Of a stretch of 64,000 bases of DNA, positions 54,251 to 63,506 are shown piece by piece. Positions within the stretch are counted from its first letter, which is position 1. Each line of letters starts with the position of its first letter. The position numbers and the translations under genes are program-made. This stretch comes from Thermus caliditerrae (lineage in GTDB: Bacteria; Deinococcota; Deinococci; Deinococcales; Thermaceae), in NCBI RefSeq assembly GCF_021462525.1, contig NZ_JAKEDT010000005.1:23086-87085 (forward strand). The letters are read 5' to 3'. The notes beneath the pieces were generated by a model. The model was not told the DNA's origin. It searched no databases and saw nothing but the letters and a program-made list of their open reading frames with translations.

Positions 54251-54964
54251 ATGCGCCCGGAGTACCACAGCACCCGCCCCTTGGTCTTCCTCTACCGGAA
54301 GCCTTCCCCACTCTTTGACCGCTTGCTGGCGGAGGTGGCCGCGGCCCGGCTCCCCCTTTTCCCCTACCCGGTGGAGGGCGAAGACCCCTGGAAGGTCCTT
54401 CCCTGCCTGGCTCCCTTGGGCTTGGCCGGAATGGTGTTGGCGGAGGCCACGCCTCCCCAGGAGGGCCTCCGCTTGGAGCCGGAGGCCCGAGCCGCAGGCC
54501 TGGTGGATCTGGTGGTGCCCGGCATGGGCGGGGCCGTGGGCCAGTACACGGAAGGGGTGGCCTTAGAGCGCTTTCTCGCCCTCCACTTTCCCGGGGCCAA
54601 GGGGCTTTGGCTCGGCCCCCTGCGCCCCTCGTTGGCCCCCTTCCTGCGGCCTTTGGGCCAGGTCTCCCTGGCGGCAGAGAGCTTCGCCCAGGGGGATAGC
54701 TTCCTCGCCCGCTTGCCGGAGCGGGCCCGGGGGCACGTGGCCCTGAGGCGGGAGGAGGTGGGGGCCCTTTCCCTCCAGGCCGACCTCCTCCTCTATGCGG
54801 GGGGGCGGCTTCCCCTGGAGCACCTCCAGCCCTTCCACGCCCTCTTTGCCCTCGCCCCCGTGGACCGGGGGGTGTACGAGCGGGTGCACGTGGTCCATTC
54901 CCCAGAAGACCTCTTGGCCTTCCAGGTGCGGGCGGTCCTCGAGGGCCTCGGCTACCCCCTCTGA
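54251..54964 (+). CDS. Shikimate-dehydrogenase-like protein with altered catalytic residues
   Basis: 237 residues. The region GLAGMVLAEATPPQEG ... EPEARAAGLVDLVV ... GAVGQYTEG follows the spacing of AroE (NVTxPxKE ... PEAxxxGAVNTVV ... GYNTDG). The catalytic Lys would be Gln70 and the catalytic Asp is Glu101. The second half should be a nucleotide-binding domain but lacks a clear GxGGxx. A family assignment from motif spacing only. It starts nine bases after uvrD and overlaps dsbB convergently by 13 bases. Confidence 0.55.
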   Translation: MRPEYHSTRPLVFLYRKPSPLFDRLLAEVAAARLPLFPYPVEGEDPWKVLPCLAPLGLAGMVLAEATPPQEGLRLEPEARAAGLVDLVVPGMGGAVGQYTEGVALERFLALHFPGAKGLWLGPLRPSLAPFLRPLGQVSLAAESFAQGDSFLARLPERARGHVALRREEVGALSLQADLLLYAGGRLPLEHLQPFHALFALAPVDRGVYERVHVVHSPEDLLAFQVRAVLEGLGYPL

Positions 54965-55371
54965 CCCGCCCGCCGGACCTCCCTGGCCAGGAACCCCATG
55001 CTGAGGGCGATAAGGGCGAAGGCGATGAGGGCCTGCAGGGGGATGGGGAACTGGGGGATGTACTCCACCGAGCAGGGCACCGGAGGCTTGCAGGCCAGGG
55101 TGAAGAGGTCGGGGAAGCGCTGTTCCAGGAGATGTAGGGTGCTGAATCCGCCCCCGATGAGGGAAAGGGCCAGGCTGTAAGGCCATATGGCAAAATCCTG
55201 CCGCCAAAGGGCCAGGCCCAGGATCACCGCTTGCGGGTACATGAAGATGCGCTGGTACCAGCAGAGCTCGCAGGGCAGGAAAAGGCGCACCTCGGAGTAG
55301 TAGAGGCTTCCCAAGGTGGCCACCAGGGCCACCAGCCAGGCGAAGGCCAAGATGAGGGAGCCGCGCCGCAT
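54952..55371 (-). CDS. DsbB/BdbC-type disulfide oxidoreductase
   Basis: 139-residue membrane protein with four helices. The quinone-side pair is CELC (FLPCELCWYQR) and the second pair is CKPPVPCS in the outer loop, both intact. Reoxidises a DsbA-like thiol oxidase by passing electrons to quinone. TATGCT seven bases before the ATG. Divergent from a tiny Cys-rich DUF5522 gene. A partner DsbA is not in the window. Confidence 0.92.
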   Translation of the reverse strand: MRRGSLILAFAWLVALVATLGSLYYSEVRLFLPCELCWYQRIFMYPQAVILGLALWRQDFAIWPYSLALSLIGGGFSTLHLLEQRFPDLFTLACKPPVPCSVEYIPQFPIPLQALIAFALIALSMGFLAREVRRAGQRG

Positions 55372-55378
55372 CGGTCCC

Positions 55379-55394
55379 AGCATACCCCTAAACT
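55379..55394. promoter_or_regulatory. Divergent leaderless -10 boxes (dsbB / DUF5522)
   Basis: Minus-strand TATGCT at 55379-55384 and plus-strand TAAACT at 55389-55394, only four bases apart, each seven bases from a start codon. Confidence 0.6.
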
Positions 55395-55401
55395 GCTCCT
55401 T

Positions 55402-55551
55402 ATGAGGGAAGAGCTTGTGGAGGGCGAGGACTTCTATTGGGAGGAGGGGCGGATGGTCTTCACCGAGGCCTACCACCGCAAGCGGGGCTACTGCTGTGGT
55501 TCAGGGTGCCGCCATTGCCCCTGGCGCGGGAAGGAGGAGGAAGAGGCTTAA
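55402..55551 (+). CDS. DUF5522 Cys-rich small protein
   Basis: 49 residues. The pattern VFTEAYHRKRGYCCGSGCRHCPWR matches DUF5522 (YHxxRGxCCGxGCRHCP); five Cys and two His could bind zinc or iron. Function unknown. The longer upstream frame is a shadow of dsbB; the start is fixed by TAAACT seven bases before the ATG. A terminator hairpin follows directly. Confidence 0.85.
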   Translation: MREELVEGEDFYWEEGRMVFTEAYHRKRGYCCGSGCRHCPWRGKEEEEA

Positions 55552-55579
55552 CCCCGTCGTGGCTTGCGCCACGACGGGG
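55552..55579 (+). terminator. Terminator after DUF5522 (also facing ftsY)
   Basis: A perfect 12-bp stem (CCCCGTCGTGGC/GCCACGACGGGG) with loop TTGC starts at the DUF5522 stop. On the minus strand it is preceded by CCTTTTTGG, downstream of ftsY, so it may serve both directions. The rest of 55580-55646 holds no gene. Confidence 0.75.
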
Positions 55580-55646
55580 GCCCCAAAAAGGCCATGAGCG
55601 CGTCGCTTTGGCTTTGGCCGGTGGGGCAACCTTTGCGTGCGGGTAC

Positions 55647-56561
55647 CTAGGCCTCCAGCAGGGCTTCCACAAAGGCCTCGGCGTCAAAGGGCTGGAGGTC
55701 GTCCGGGCCTTCCCCCACCCCGATGAAGCGGATGGGCACCTTGAGGGTGCGCACGATGGGCACCAGCACCCCGCCCTTGGCGGTGCCGTCCAGCTTGGTG
55801 ACGATGACCCCCGTGAGGCCCACGGCCTCGTGGAACCGCTTGGCCTGTTCCAGGCCGTTTTGCCCGGTGACGGCGTCCAGCACCAGCCAGACCTCCTTGG
55901 GCTCCTCGGGGTCGGCCTTGGCGATGGCCCGCTTCACCTTTTTCAGCTCCTCCATGAGGTTGTGCTTGGTGTGGAGCCTCCCGGCGGTGTCCACGAAGAG
56001 GAGGTCTAGGCCCCGGGCCTTGCGGGCCTGGGCGGCGTCGAAGGCCAGGGCGGCGGGGTCGGCGCCTTCTGGGCCCTGGATGACCGGAATGCCGAGGCGC
56101 TTCCCCCACTCGGAAAGCTGAGCTCCCCCCGCGGCGCGGAAGGTGTCCCCGGCGCAGAACATGACCTTCTTACCCAGGTCCTGGTAGTAGCGGCCCAGCT
56201 TGGCGATGGTGGTGGTCTTGCCCACCCCGTTCACCCCCACCACCAGGACCACGTGGCCTTTGGGCTCCACGGGTTTGGGAGCCTGCGGGCGGAAGCCCAG
56301 CTTGCGGAGCGTGGCCCGGCGCTCGTCCGGTTCTAGCATCTGAACGAGCTTCTCCTTGACCGCCTCCTTCAGGTCTTTCCGCCCGGAGGCCCGCACCTCG
56401 GCCAGAAGTTCCTCGGTGGCGGCCAGGCCCACGTCTGCGGCCAGGAGGGCCATCTCCAGCTCCTCCAAGACCTCCTCGGGGTCGGCTCCCCAGGGGACGG
56501 CCCTGAGGAGCTTTTCCCGGGTCTTGGAGAGGCCGGCTTTGAGGCGGTCAAAGAAGCCCAT
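55647..56561 (-). CDS. ftsY: Signal recognition particle receptor FtsY
   Basis: 304-residue SRP GTPase. N-terminal helical N domain, then G1 GVNGVGKTTT, the DTFRAAGGAQL insertion box, G3 VDTAGRLHTK, G4 TKLDGTAKGG and a GVGEGPDDL end. The long acidic A domain of E. coli is absent, as in Thermus. Docks ribosome-SRP complexes to SecYEG at the membrane. Only three bases from the preceding OMP-like gene. Confidence 0.96.
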   Translation of the reverse strand: MGFFDRLKAGLSKTREKLLRAVPWGADPEEVLEELEMALLAADVGLAATEELLAEVRASGRKDLKEAVKEKLVQMLEPDERRATLRKLGFRPQAPKPVEPKGHVVLVVGVNGVGKTTTIAKLGRYYQDLGKKVMFCAGDTFRAAGGAQLSEWGKRLGIPVIQGPEGADPAALAFDAAQARKARGLDLLFVDTAGRLHTKHNLMEELKKVKRAIAKADPEEPKEVWLVLDAVTGQNGLEQAKRFHEAVGLTGVIVTKLDGTAKGGVLVPIVRTLKVPIRFIGVGEGPDDLQPFDAEAFVEALLEA

Positions 56562-56564
56562 GGA

Positions 56565-57005
56565 CTACCGGAAGTTCACCCCCAAGGCGAAGCGCCACAC
56601 CTTGGGGAAGTCGGCGAAGCCGTAGACGTAGGCGCCTTCAGCGAAAAGCCCGGTGAAGGGGTCCAAAAGCCCTTCCAGCCCCATGGTGAAGCTCACCCCA
56701 GCGGTAAGGCTCGGCCCCACCAACGCCCCCAGGCCCCCGCCGAAGTAGGGCAGGAGGCCCGCCAGGGTGGGGTCGTACTGGCCCAGGTCGGGCTTGAAGA
56801 GGAGGGCGGCCTCGAGGGCCACCCCCGGGGCCGCGGGGGAAAGCTCGGCGGTGAGGCGGCCGGAGAGGTTCTGCCGGAGGCGGCTTTCCACCCCCGCCCC
56901 GAAGGTGAGGCCCAGGCCCTCCCCGTAGCCGAAGCGCATCTGTATGGCGCTTTGCGCGCTCGCTAAACCAAAAAGAAGCACCAGAAGGACAAGAAGGCGC
57001 CTCAT
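56565..57005 (-). CDS. Secreted beta-rich protein, possible outer-membrane protein
   Basis: 146 residues. Signal peptide MRRLLVLLVLLFGLASAQS cleaved after ASA, then alternating short strands rich in Gly and aromatics (MRFGYGEGLGLTFGAGVESR) ending in ...WRFALGVNFR with a C-terminal aromatic-Arg, reminiscent of small beta-barrels. Function unknown. ATG 57005 has TATACT seven bases upstream; the longer frame starts before this box. Possibly co-transcribed with ftsY. Confidence 0.7.
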   Translation of the reverse strand: MRRLLVLLVLLFGLASAQSAIQMRFGYGEGLGLTFGAGVESRLRQNLSGRLTAELSPAAPGVALEAALLFKPDLGQYDPTLAGLLPYFGGGLGALVGPSLTAGVSFTMGLEGLLDPFTGLFAEGAYVYGFADFPKVWRFALGVNFR

Positions 57006-57051
57006 GGGAAACAGTATAGCCCCTTTTGCGCTGCTTTTCACTTGCAGCCCT

Positions 57052-58467
57052 TTAGGAGGGGTCTTTTAGGACCCGCGCCAGCCGCGAGAGCACCCGCTCC
57101 TTCCCCAGAAGGGCCATGATCTCAAAAAGCCCCGGGGTTTCCAGGCTCCCCGTGAGGGCGGCCCGCAGGGGCTGGGCCACCTGGCCCAGCTTCAGGCCCC
57201 GCTCCTGGGCGAAGCCCCGAAGGAGGCCGTCCAGGGCGGCCTCGCTCCAGTCCTCCTGGGCCTCGAGGAGGGGCCTCACCTCCCGCAGGAGGGGAAGGCC
57301 CTCCCGCAGCTTGTCCAGGGCCTTTTCCGAAAGCGGGTAGTCCTCGCGGAAGAGGTAAGGGGCCTTTTCCGGAAGTTCCTTTAGGGTGTCAAACCGGGGG
57401 CGCATGAGTTCTACGGCCCGCAGGAGGTAGGCCTCGCTCGGCCAGGAGTACCCCGCGGCCTCCAAAAAGGGCTTGACCCTTTCCGCCACTTCCTCTAAGG
57501 AGAGCACCTCGCGGATGTACTTCCCGTTCATCCAGCGGAGCTTCTCCAGGTCAAAGACCGGGCCTCCCAGGGAAACCCGCTCCCAGCTGAAGGCTTGGAT
57601 GAGCTCCTCGAGGGTGAAGATCTCCCGCCCATCGGGCATGGAAAAGCCCATGAGGGCCAGGTAGTTCCGCAAGGCCTCGGGCAGGAAGCCCTCCGCCTTG
57701 TACCACTCCAAGGAGGTGTGGCTCTTCCGCTTGCTGATCTTGGTCTTGTCGGGGTTGCGCAAAAGGGGCATGTGGTAGAACTTGGGCACCTCCCAACCGA
57801 AGGCCCGGTAGAGCAGGACGTGGATGGGGGTGGAGACCAGCCACTCCTCCGCCCGGATCACGTCCGTGACCCCCATGAGGTGGTCGTCCACCACGTTGGC
57901 CAGGTGGTAGGTGGGGTAGCCGTCGGACTTGAGGAGGACCACGTCGGGAATCTCAGCGTTGTCGTAGACCACCACCCCCCGGAGCTCGTCCTTTACCTCT
58001 GTACTCCCGGGCCTCGGCACCTTCAGGCGGATCACGTGGGGCTCGCCCCTTTTTGCCCTTTCCTCGGCCTCCTCGGGGGGGATGTGGCGGGCGCGGCCGT
58101 CGTAGCCTCCCTTTTCCTTGCGGATCTGTTCCAGCTCCTCTGGGGTCTCGAAGGCCCGGTAGGCCCACCCCCGCTTCAGGAGCTCCTCGGCGTACTGGCG
58201 GTAAAGGGGAAGCCTTTCCGACTGCCGGTAAGGGCCCCTAGGCCCCCCGATGTCCGGCCCTTCATCGTAGGGGATGCCGAGCCACTTAAGGGCGGCCAGG
58301 ATGCGCTCTTCCGCCCCCGGCACGTAGCGGGTGCGGTCGGTGTCCTCGATGCGCACCAGGAAGCGGCCCCCGTTCTTCTTGGCCCAGACATAGTTGAAGA
58401 GGGCGATGTAGGCCGTGCCCACGTGGGGGTCCCCCGTGGGGCTTGGGGCGATGCGGGTCACCACCAT
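57052..58467 (-). CDS. gltX: Glutamyl-tRNA synthetase
   Basis: 471-residue class I synthetase nearly identical in layout to the well-studied T. thermophilus GluRS. HIGH-like PSPTGDPHVGTA at 8-19, KMSKS-like KTKISKRKS, anticodon-binding helical C-terminus. Charges tRNA-Glu. GCGAGGT adjoins the ATG and GATAAT lies nine bases upstream. Divergent from lptB. Confidence 0.97.
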   Translation of the reverse strand: MVVTRIAPSPTGDPHVGTAYIALFNYVWAKKNGGRFLVRIEDTDRTRYVPGAEERILAALKWLGIPYDEGPDIGGPRGPYRQSERLPLYRQYAEELLKRGWAYRAFETPEELEQIRKEKGGYDGRARHIPPEEAEERAKRGEPHVIRLKVPRPGSTEVKDELRGVVVYDNAEIPDVVLLKSDGYPTYHLANVVDDHLMGVTDVIRAEEWLVSTPIHVLLYRAFGWEVPKFYHMPLLRNPDKTKISKRKSHTSLEWYKAEGFLPEALRNYLALMGFSMPDGREIFTLEELIQAFSWERVSLGGPVFDLEKLRWMNGKYIREVLSLEEVAERVKPFLEAAGYSWPSEAYLLRAVELMRPRFDTLKELPEKAPYLFREDYPLSEKALDKLREGLPLLREVRPLLEAQEDWSEAALDGLLRGFAQERGLKLGQVAQPLRAALTGSLETPGLFEIMALLGKERVLSRLARVLKDPS

Positions 58468-58521
58468 ACCTCGCCCATTATCTCATCCGCGCCTAAAGAC
58501 GGGGCCTTAGGCTGAGGAGCA

Positions 58522-59250
58522 ATGGACGGGGAGCTTCTGGCCCAGGGTTTGCGCAAGCGTTACGGCCCCAAGGAGGTGGTGCGGGGGGTGGACTTAAGCC
58601 TTAAGCGGGGGGAGATCGTGGCCCTCTTCGGCCCCAATGGGGCGGGCAAGACCACCACCTTCTACATGGTGGTGGGCTTCATAAGGCCCACGGGAGGGCG
58701 CATCTTCCTGAAGGGGCAGGAGGTTTCCCGCCTCCCCATGTACCGCCGGGCCCGGCTGGGCCTCGGCTACCTGCCCCAAGAACCCTCTGCCTTCCGCCGC
58801 ATGACGGTGTTGGAGAACCTCTTGGCCGTCCTAGAGTTTCAGCCCCTCTCCAAAGCGGAACGCCTGGAAAAGGCCAAGGCATTACTGGAGGAGCTGGCCA
58901 TCTACCACCTCAAGGACCGCATGGCCTACGCCCTCTCTGGCGGGGAAAGGCGCCGGCTGGAGATGGCCCGCGCCCTGGCTACCAACCCGGACTTCATCCT
59001 CCTGGACGAGCCCTTTACCGGGGTGGACCCCAAAAACGTAAGGGAAATCCAAAAAGTCATCGCCGAGCTCCGGGAAAGGCGGGGGGTAGGGGTCTTCATC
59101 ACCGACCACTCCGTGCGGGAAACCCTGGCCATCACCGACCGGGTGTACGTGATGTACGATGGAGAAATCCTTTTCCACGGCGACCCCGAAACCTTTGCCC
59201 GGGACCAGGGGGTGAGGCGGCACTACCTGGGCGAGGATTACGAGCTTTAA
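58522..59250 (+). CDS. lptB: LptB-type ABC transporter ATP-binding protein
   Basis: 242 residues: Walker [15 protein letters not shown]-loop [18 protein letters not shown], signature [15 protein letters not shown], Walker [14 protein letters not shown] and [10 protein letters not shown], with the ending [13 protein letters not shown]; all diagnostic of LptB. Drives lipopolysaccharide-type lipid export to the outer membrane; Thermus lacks classical LPS, so the cargo is uncertain. Three bases before a DUF3084 gene. Confidence 0.92.
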   Translation: MDGELLAQGLRKRYGPKEVVRGVDLSLKRGEIVALFGPNGAGKTTTFYMVVGFIRPTGGRIFLKGQEVSRLPMYRRARLGLGYLPQEPSAFRRMTVLENLLAVLEFQPLSKAERLEKAKALLEELAIYHLKDRMAYALSGGERRRLEMARALATNPDFILLDEPFTGVDPKNVREIQKVIAELRERRGVGVFITDHSVRETLAITDRVYVMYDGEILFHGDPETFARDQGVRRHYLGEDYEL

Positions 59251-59253
59251 CCC

Positions 59254-60639
59254 ATGACCTTTTGGGCGCTCCTCCTCCTCATCCTCCTCCTCTCGGCTCT
59301 GGTGGCCTACCTGGGGGACAAAGTGGCCAAGTGGGCGGGGAAGCGCCACTACCGCCTCTTCGGCCTAAGGCCCCGGCAGACGGCCACCCTGATCGCGGTC
59401 CTCACCGGGGTGGGGATCGCCCTTTTCAGCTACCTGGGCTTTCTTTTGGTCTTCCGGGAGGCCCGGGAGGTGATCTTGGAGGCCCAGGCCATCCGCCAGG
59501 AGCGGGACCAGCTCAAGGGGGAGCGGGAGGCCCTCCTTAGGGCCAAAGAGGCCCTGGAGGCCGAGGCTTCCCAGGCCCTGGCTCAGGTGAACCTGCTGCG
59601 GCAGGACCGGAGGGAGCTCGCGCAAGCCTTGGAGCGGGCCGAGGCCCTGAGGCGGCGTCTAGAGACCGAGGCCCAGGCCCTCACCGCTCAGGTGGCGGAA
59701 CTGACCCGGCAGCGGGCAGCCTTGGAGGCGGAGCGGCTGGCCCTGAGCCGGCTCCTGCGGGAGCGGAGCGGGGAGCTTGTCCGCAAGGCGGAGGAGCTGA
59801 AGGTCCTGGAGGGCCATCTGCGGGAGTTGCAGGCCATGGCCCGACAGGCGGAGGCGGAGAAGGCCAGGCTTCTGGGGGAACGCGAGCGGTTGGACCGGGA
59901 GCTGGCCCAGGCGCGGGCCCGCTTGGAGGAGGCCCGGAGGGAGCGCCAGGCCCTCTTCCAGGAGGTGGAGGCGCTTAGGGTGGGCCTGAGCCAGGCCCGC
60001 CAGGATTTGCGCCAGGCGGAGGAGCGGGTGCGTTCCCTCTTGGTGCAGGCGGAGGTGCTCCAGGGGGAGAGGGGTCAGCTTTCCCAGAGCCTGGTACGCC
60101 TTTCCCAAGGCCTCTACCTGGGGGAGGTGCGGCTGGGGGCGGAGGAGGGGCGGGCGGTGCTGGAGAAGGTGGCGGAACGCCGGGCCCTTTTGCAGGGCTT
60201 CCGCGGGGTGGAGCTCTTGAATGCTCCCCAGGGGCCTGGCCTGGCGGTGCTGGAGGGGGCGGGGTACCAGGAGGGGAGGCTTCTGGTACGGGCGCGCTTT
60301 TACCCCGAACGCCGGGCGTTTCCCGCTGGGGAGGTTCTGGCTGCCCGCACCTTCCGCCTTTCCACTCCGGCGCGGAACCAGGAGGCCCTCGAGGGCCTGG
60401 GAGAAGCAGTGCGCCAGCGCCTTCTGGAAGCGGGTTTCCCCCCGGAGTACGCCACCTTCCCCTCCCCGGAGGAGCTGGCCCGGGGGCTTTCCCTCCTTCA
60501 GGGGAGGCGGGGGGTGGTGCGGGTGGGGGTGGTGGCCGCCAAGGATCTCTGGACCACCGAGCGCCCCCTCCTTTCCTTCCAGCTCCTAGGCGGGCCGCCG
60601 GGCCCGGAGGTACCGCTCCCGTCCCGCCAAGTCCCGTAG
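59254..60639 (+). CDS. DUF3084 membrane-anchored coiled-coil protein
   Basis: 461 residues. Two N-terminal helices (about 3-22 and 45-65) with the Arg/Lys-rich loop KRHYRLFGLRPRQTA, a long coiled coil (about residues 70-285) and a globular C-terminal part. DUF3084 proteins occur in cyanobacteria and Deinococcus-Thermus; function unknown. Direct linkage to lptB suggests an envelope role. The last 54 bases overlap prmC convergently. Confidence 0.85.
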   Translation: MTFWALLLLILLLSALVAYLGDKVAKWAGKRHYRLFGLRPRQTATLIAVLTGVGIALFSYLGFLLVFREAREVILEAQAIRQERDQLKGEREALLRAKEALEAEASQALAQVNLLRQDRRELAQALERAEALRRRLETEAQALTAQVAELTRQRAALEAERLALSRLLRERSGELVRKAEELKVLEGHLRELQAMARQAEAEKARLLGERERLDRELAQARARLEEARRERQALFQEVEALRVGLSQARQDLRQAEERVRSLLVQAEVLQGERGQLSQSLVRLSQGLYLGEVRLGAEEGRAVLEKVAERRALLQGFRGVELLNAPQGPGLAVLEGAGYQEGRLLVRARFYPERRAFPAGEVLAARTFRLSTPARNQEALEGLGEAVRQRLLEAGFPPEYATFPSPEELARGLSLLQGRRGVVRVGVVAAKDLWTTERPLLSFQLLGGPPGPEVPLPSRQVP

Positions 60640-61404
60640 CACTGCGATCTCTGTCCAGCCCCTCGCCTTCAGTTCCTCCGCCAGGAGGCCCACATTCTCC
60701 GGGGCCAGCTCCAGGAAGAGGAAGCCACCCGGTTTGAGGGCTTCCGCCGCCTCCTCGGCCAGGGGCCGGGCCACGGCCAGCCCTTCTTCCCCCGCGTAGA
60801 GGGCGGTGGGGCGCTCGTAGGCCAGCTCCTTGGGGGCTTCTTCCCGGTAGGCTTCCGGCAGGTAGGGGGGGTTGGAGACCACCAGGTCAAGCCCCTTTAG
60901 TCCCCCGGTGAGGGGGGCGTGCAGGAAGTGCACCTGCAGGCCCAGCCTCCTGGCGTTCGCCTGCGCTAGGGCCAGGGCCTTTTCATCGATATCCGTGGCG
61001 AAGACCTCCGCCTCCGGCAGGTGCCGCTTCAGGGCCAAGGCGATGGCCCCCGTGCCCGTGCCCACGTCCAGGAGGCGGGGCCTTTCGGGCAGGGGGAGGC
61101 TTAGGCTCAACTCCACCAGGCCCTCGGTCTCGGGCCGGGGGATGAGGACCCCCTCCGCCACCTTCAGGGGGAGGCCAAAAAACTCCACTTCCCCCAGGAG
61201 GTACTGCAGGGGGTAGCCCGTGAGGCGTTTTTCCAAGAGGGCCCAGGCCCGTTCCGCTGTGCCAGGGGGAGGGGGTTCGGCGAGGCGCAGGAGCAGGTCC
61301 TTGCGGGAAAGCCTCGAGGCCTTGGCCAGGAGGTCCAGGGCCTCGCCCTCGGGAAGCCCCGCCGCCCTAAGCCTCGCCTGCAGTTCCCGGAGGAGCCTGA
61401 TCAC
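60586..61404 (-). CDS. prmC: Release-factor glutamine methyltransferase PrmC
   Basis: 272 residues. SAM motif LLDVGTGTGAIAL, acidic motif ATDIDEKAL and catalytic NPPY in LVVSNPPYLPE, with an N-terminal helical domain (RLTGYPLQYLLGEVEFFGL) binding the release factor. Methylates Gln of the GGQ motif in RF1/RF2. GTG start overlaps the jag end by 38 bases. Confidence 0.95.
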   Translation of the reverse strand: MIRLLRELQARLRAAGLPEGEALDLLAKASRLSRKDLLLRLAEPPPPGTAERAWALLEKRLTGYPLQYLLGEVEFFGLPLKVAEGVLIPRPETEGLVELSLSLPLPERPRLLDVGTGTGAIALALKRHLPEAEVFATDIDEKALALAQANARRLGLQVHFLHAPLTGGLKGLDLVVSNPPYLPEAYREEAPKELAYERPTALYAGEEGLAVARPLAEEAAEALKPGGFLFLELAPENVGLLAEELKARGWTEIAVLRDLAGRERYLRARRPA

Positions 61405-61954
61405 GGGGGTAGACCACCACGTGCCGCGCTTCCCCCTCCCCCTGACTTTCCGTGGTCACCTTGGGGTGGTTCTTGAGGAGCATGTGGACGATGCGCCTTT
61501 CCGAGGGGCGCATGGGGGGGAGGTGCAGGGGCTCGCCCGTCATCTCCACGGTGAGGGCGGCGTCTTCGGCGATCTTGCGGATCTTCTCCTCCTGGCGCTT
61601 GCGGTAGCCGGCGGCGTCCAGCACCACCCGGTACTCCCCGCCGAAGTGCTTGGCCAGCACCACCCCCGCCAGGTACTCCACCGCCTTCAGGGTGCGCCCC
61701 TCCTTGCCGATGAAGCGCCCCAGGTCCCCGCCCTTGACCTCCACCTTGAGGAGGTTGCCCTCCTGGCGCATCTCCACATAGTGGGCCGGGTCCAGGCGTA
61801 GGAGGAGGCCCACTAAGAACTCCTCCAACACCTCCTTCGGCCCTTTGGGGCGGGACTCTTTTCCCGCCTCCTTGAGCCCCACCTCCACCGGGGCTTCCTC
61901 CAGCACCCCCAGGTCGGAGAGGAGGTCGTCGATGCTCTTTTTCTTCTCGTCCAT
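61367..61954 (-). CDS. jag: Jag/KhpB RNA-binding protein
   Basis: 195 residues: a short charged N-terminal region, KH domain (about 70-120) with GRFIGKEGRTLKAVEYL, and an R3H domain (about 120-185) with the motif PSERRIVHMLLKNHP. Binds RNA and, in other bacteria, influences cell division with KhpA. TAAACT six bases before the ATG. Lies between yidC and prmC, its usual neighbourhood. Confidence 0.94.
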   Translation of the reverse strand: MDEKKKSIDDLLSDLGVLEEAPVEVGLKEAGKESRPKGPKEVLEEFLVGLLLRLDPAHYVEMRQEGNLLKVEVKGGDLGRFIGKEGRTLKAVEYLAGVVLAKHFGGEYRVVLDAAGYRKRQEEKIRKIAEDAALTVEMTGEPLHLPPMRPSERRIVHMLLKNHPKVTTESQGEGEARHVVVYPRDQAPPGTAGEA

Positions 61955-61963
61955 GCCCTAAGT

Positions 61964-63256
61964 TTACGCCGCCAGGGGCTTAAGGCTTCGGTTAATGAGC
62001 CACTGCTGCACCAAGCCGATGAGGTTGGAGAGCACCCAGTAGAGGGTCACCCCCGAGGGGAACTGGAGGACCAGGAAGATGAAGATGAGGTTCATGAAAA
62101 GGCTCTGGCGGATGAGGTCCTTGTTCCCATGGGCGGAGAGCCAGGTGGAGAGGAAGGTGGAGGCCACGTAGAGGGCGGGGAGAACGTAGAAGGGGTCGGG
62201 CAGAGCCAGGTCGGGGATCCAGAGGAGGCCTTGGCCGAACTCGTAGTTGGCGATCACCTTCCAAAGGATGAAGAGGATGGGCATCTGGATGAAAAGGGGT
62301 AGGCACCCGGCGGCGGGGTTCACCTTGTGCTCCTGGTAGAGCTTCATGGTGGCCTCCGCCCGCTTGTTGGGGTCGTCCTTGTATTTCTCGTTGATCTTCT
62401 GGATGAGGGGCTGGAGGCGCTGCATCTCCGCCATGCTCTTGAACTGCTGGTGCATGAGGGGCCAAAGGAGGAGGCGCACCACCAGGGTGAGGAAGAGGAT
62501 GGCCAACCCCCAGCTCCCCGTGTAGCGGAAGGCGGTTTCCATCAGCCAGAGGAGGCCCAAGGAGAGCTGGCCCCAGATGTTGGGGGCGAAGAGGCCGGGC
62601 AGGGAGAGGAGGCCTTCCACGTGGAAGCGCACCAGCTCGTTCTGGCCCCCGTAGACCCTAAGGGCCTCTCCGGCTGCCAGGGTAAGGGTGGCTTCCTTCC
62701 CCACCAGCTTTCCCGAAAGGGGTTCCTGGGCGAGGGCCACCAGGGCGTAGCCCGCTTTGGGCTTGGTTTGCCAGGCCAGGTAGCGCAAGGCGCCTTCCCC
62801 GCTGGGGATGGGTTCCTTCTGCCCCTCCATGAGCACCTTGGGGGTGCCCTGGGCCGAGAGCTTCAGGCTTAGGGGGAAGTCGGCGCGGATCTCCACGGTG
62901 TAGCGGCCTTTCTGGATGCGGTAGGTGAGGGTGCCCTCCTGCCCATGGAAGCGGGCCAGGAGGCGGCCATCCTCCACCAGAAACTCCGCCTTTTCCGGGG
63001 TGAAGTCCTCCGGGGCCACCACGGGGCCGTTGCCGCTCAGGTTGGGGGCCCGGGTGTAGTCGCTAAAGGTGGTTCCCTTATAGGTCTTCACGTACCAGCC
63101 CACCACCTGGCCCTTCTGGTCAAAGGCCAGGTCCATGAGGTTGGTGACGGCGATCTTTTCCGGCACCCCGTCCCCGTTGATGTCCTGGTCCTTGAAGCCC
63201 GCCTCGAGGGCCAGCGCGGGCACGAGGAGAAGAAGGAAAGCCCAAAGCCGCCTCAT
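61964..63256 (-). CDS. yidC: Membrane protein insertase YidC
   Basis: 430 residues. N-terminal helix [20 protein letters not shown], a periplasmic beta-domain (about 20-215) as in diderm YidC though shorter, and a five-helix insertase core beginning near [22 protein letters not shown], which holds the conserved hydrophilic-groove Arg. The [19 protein letters not shown] loop and [15 protein letters not shown] are family hallmarks. ATG overlaps the yidD stop. Confidence 0.96.
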   Translation of the reverse strand: MRRLWAFLLLLVPALALEAGFKDQDINGDGVPEKIAVTNLMDLAFDQKGQVVGWYVKTYKGTTFSDYTRAPNLSGNGPVVAPEDFTPEKAEFLVEDGRLLARFHGQEGTLTYRIQKGRYTVEIRADFPLSLKLSAQGTPKVLMEGQKEPIPSGEGALRYLAWQTKPKAGYALVALAQEPLSGKLVGKEATLTLAAGEALRVYGGQNELVRFHVEGLLSLPGLFAPNIWGQLSLGLLWLMETAFRYTGSWGLAILFLTLVVRLLLWPLMHQQFKSMAEMQRLQPLIQKINEKYKDDPNKRAEATMKLYQEHKVNPAAGCLPLFIQMPILFILWKVIANYEFGQGLLWIPDLALPDPFYVLPALYVASTFLSTWLSAHGNKDLIRQSLFMNLIFIFLVLQFPSGVTLYWVLSNLIGLVQQWLINRSLKPLAA

Positions 63257-63501
63257 TGGACGCCCTCCTTCGCTTTGCGGGGCGGAAAGACCAGGGGGAC
63301 GGGGTCTAGCCCCCCGGGGTGGAGGGGGTGGCATTTGAGGATGCGCCTTGCCGCCAGGTAGCTACCCCAAAGGGCCCCGTGGCGTTCCAGGGCCTCGAGG
63401 GCGTAGGCGGAGCAGGTGGGGTGGAAGCGGCAGGTCTTGGGCTTCAGGGGGGAAACGAACCTGCGATACGCCTTGACCAGAAGGATGAGTAAGCCGCGCA
63501 C
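63253..63501 (-). CDS. yidD: Membrane protein insertion efficiency factor YidD
   Basis: 82 residues. [29 protein letters not shown] (in part) and [14 protein letters not shown] are the conserved YidD sequences with three Cys. Starts at GTG; TACAAT lies seven bases upstream, so it may also be transcribed separately from rnpA. Overlaps yidC by four bases. Confidence 0.93.
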   Translation of the reverse strand: MRGLLILLVKAYRRFVSPLKPKTCRFHPTCSAYALEALERHGALWGSYLAARRILKCHPLHPGGLDPVPLVFPPRKAKEGVQ

Positions 63502-63506
63502 GCCGC

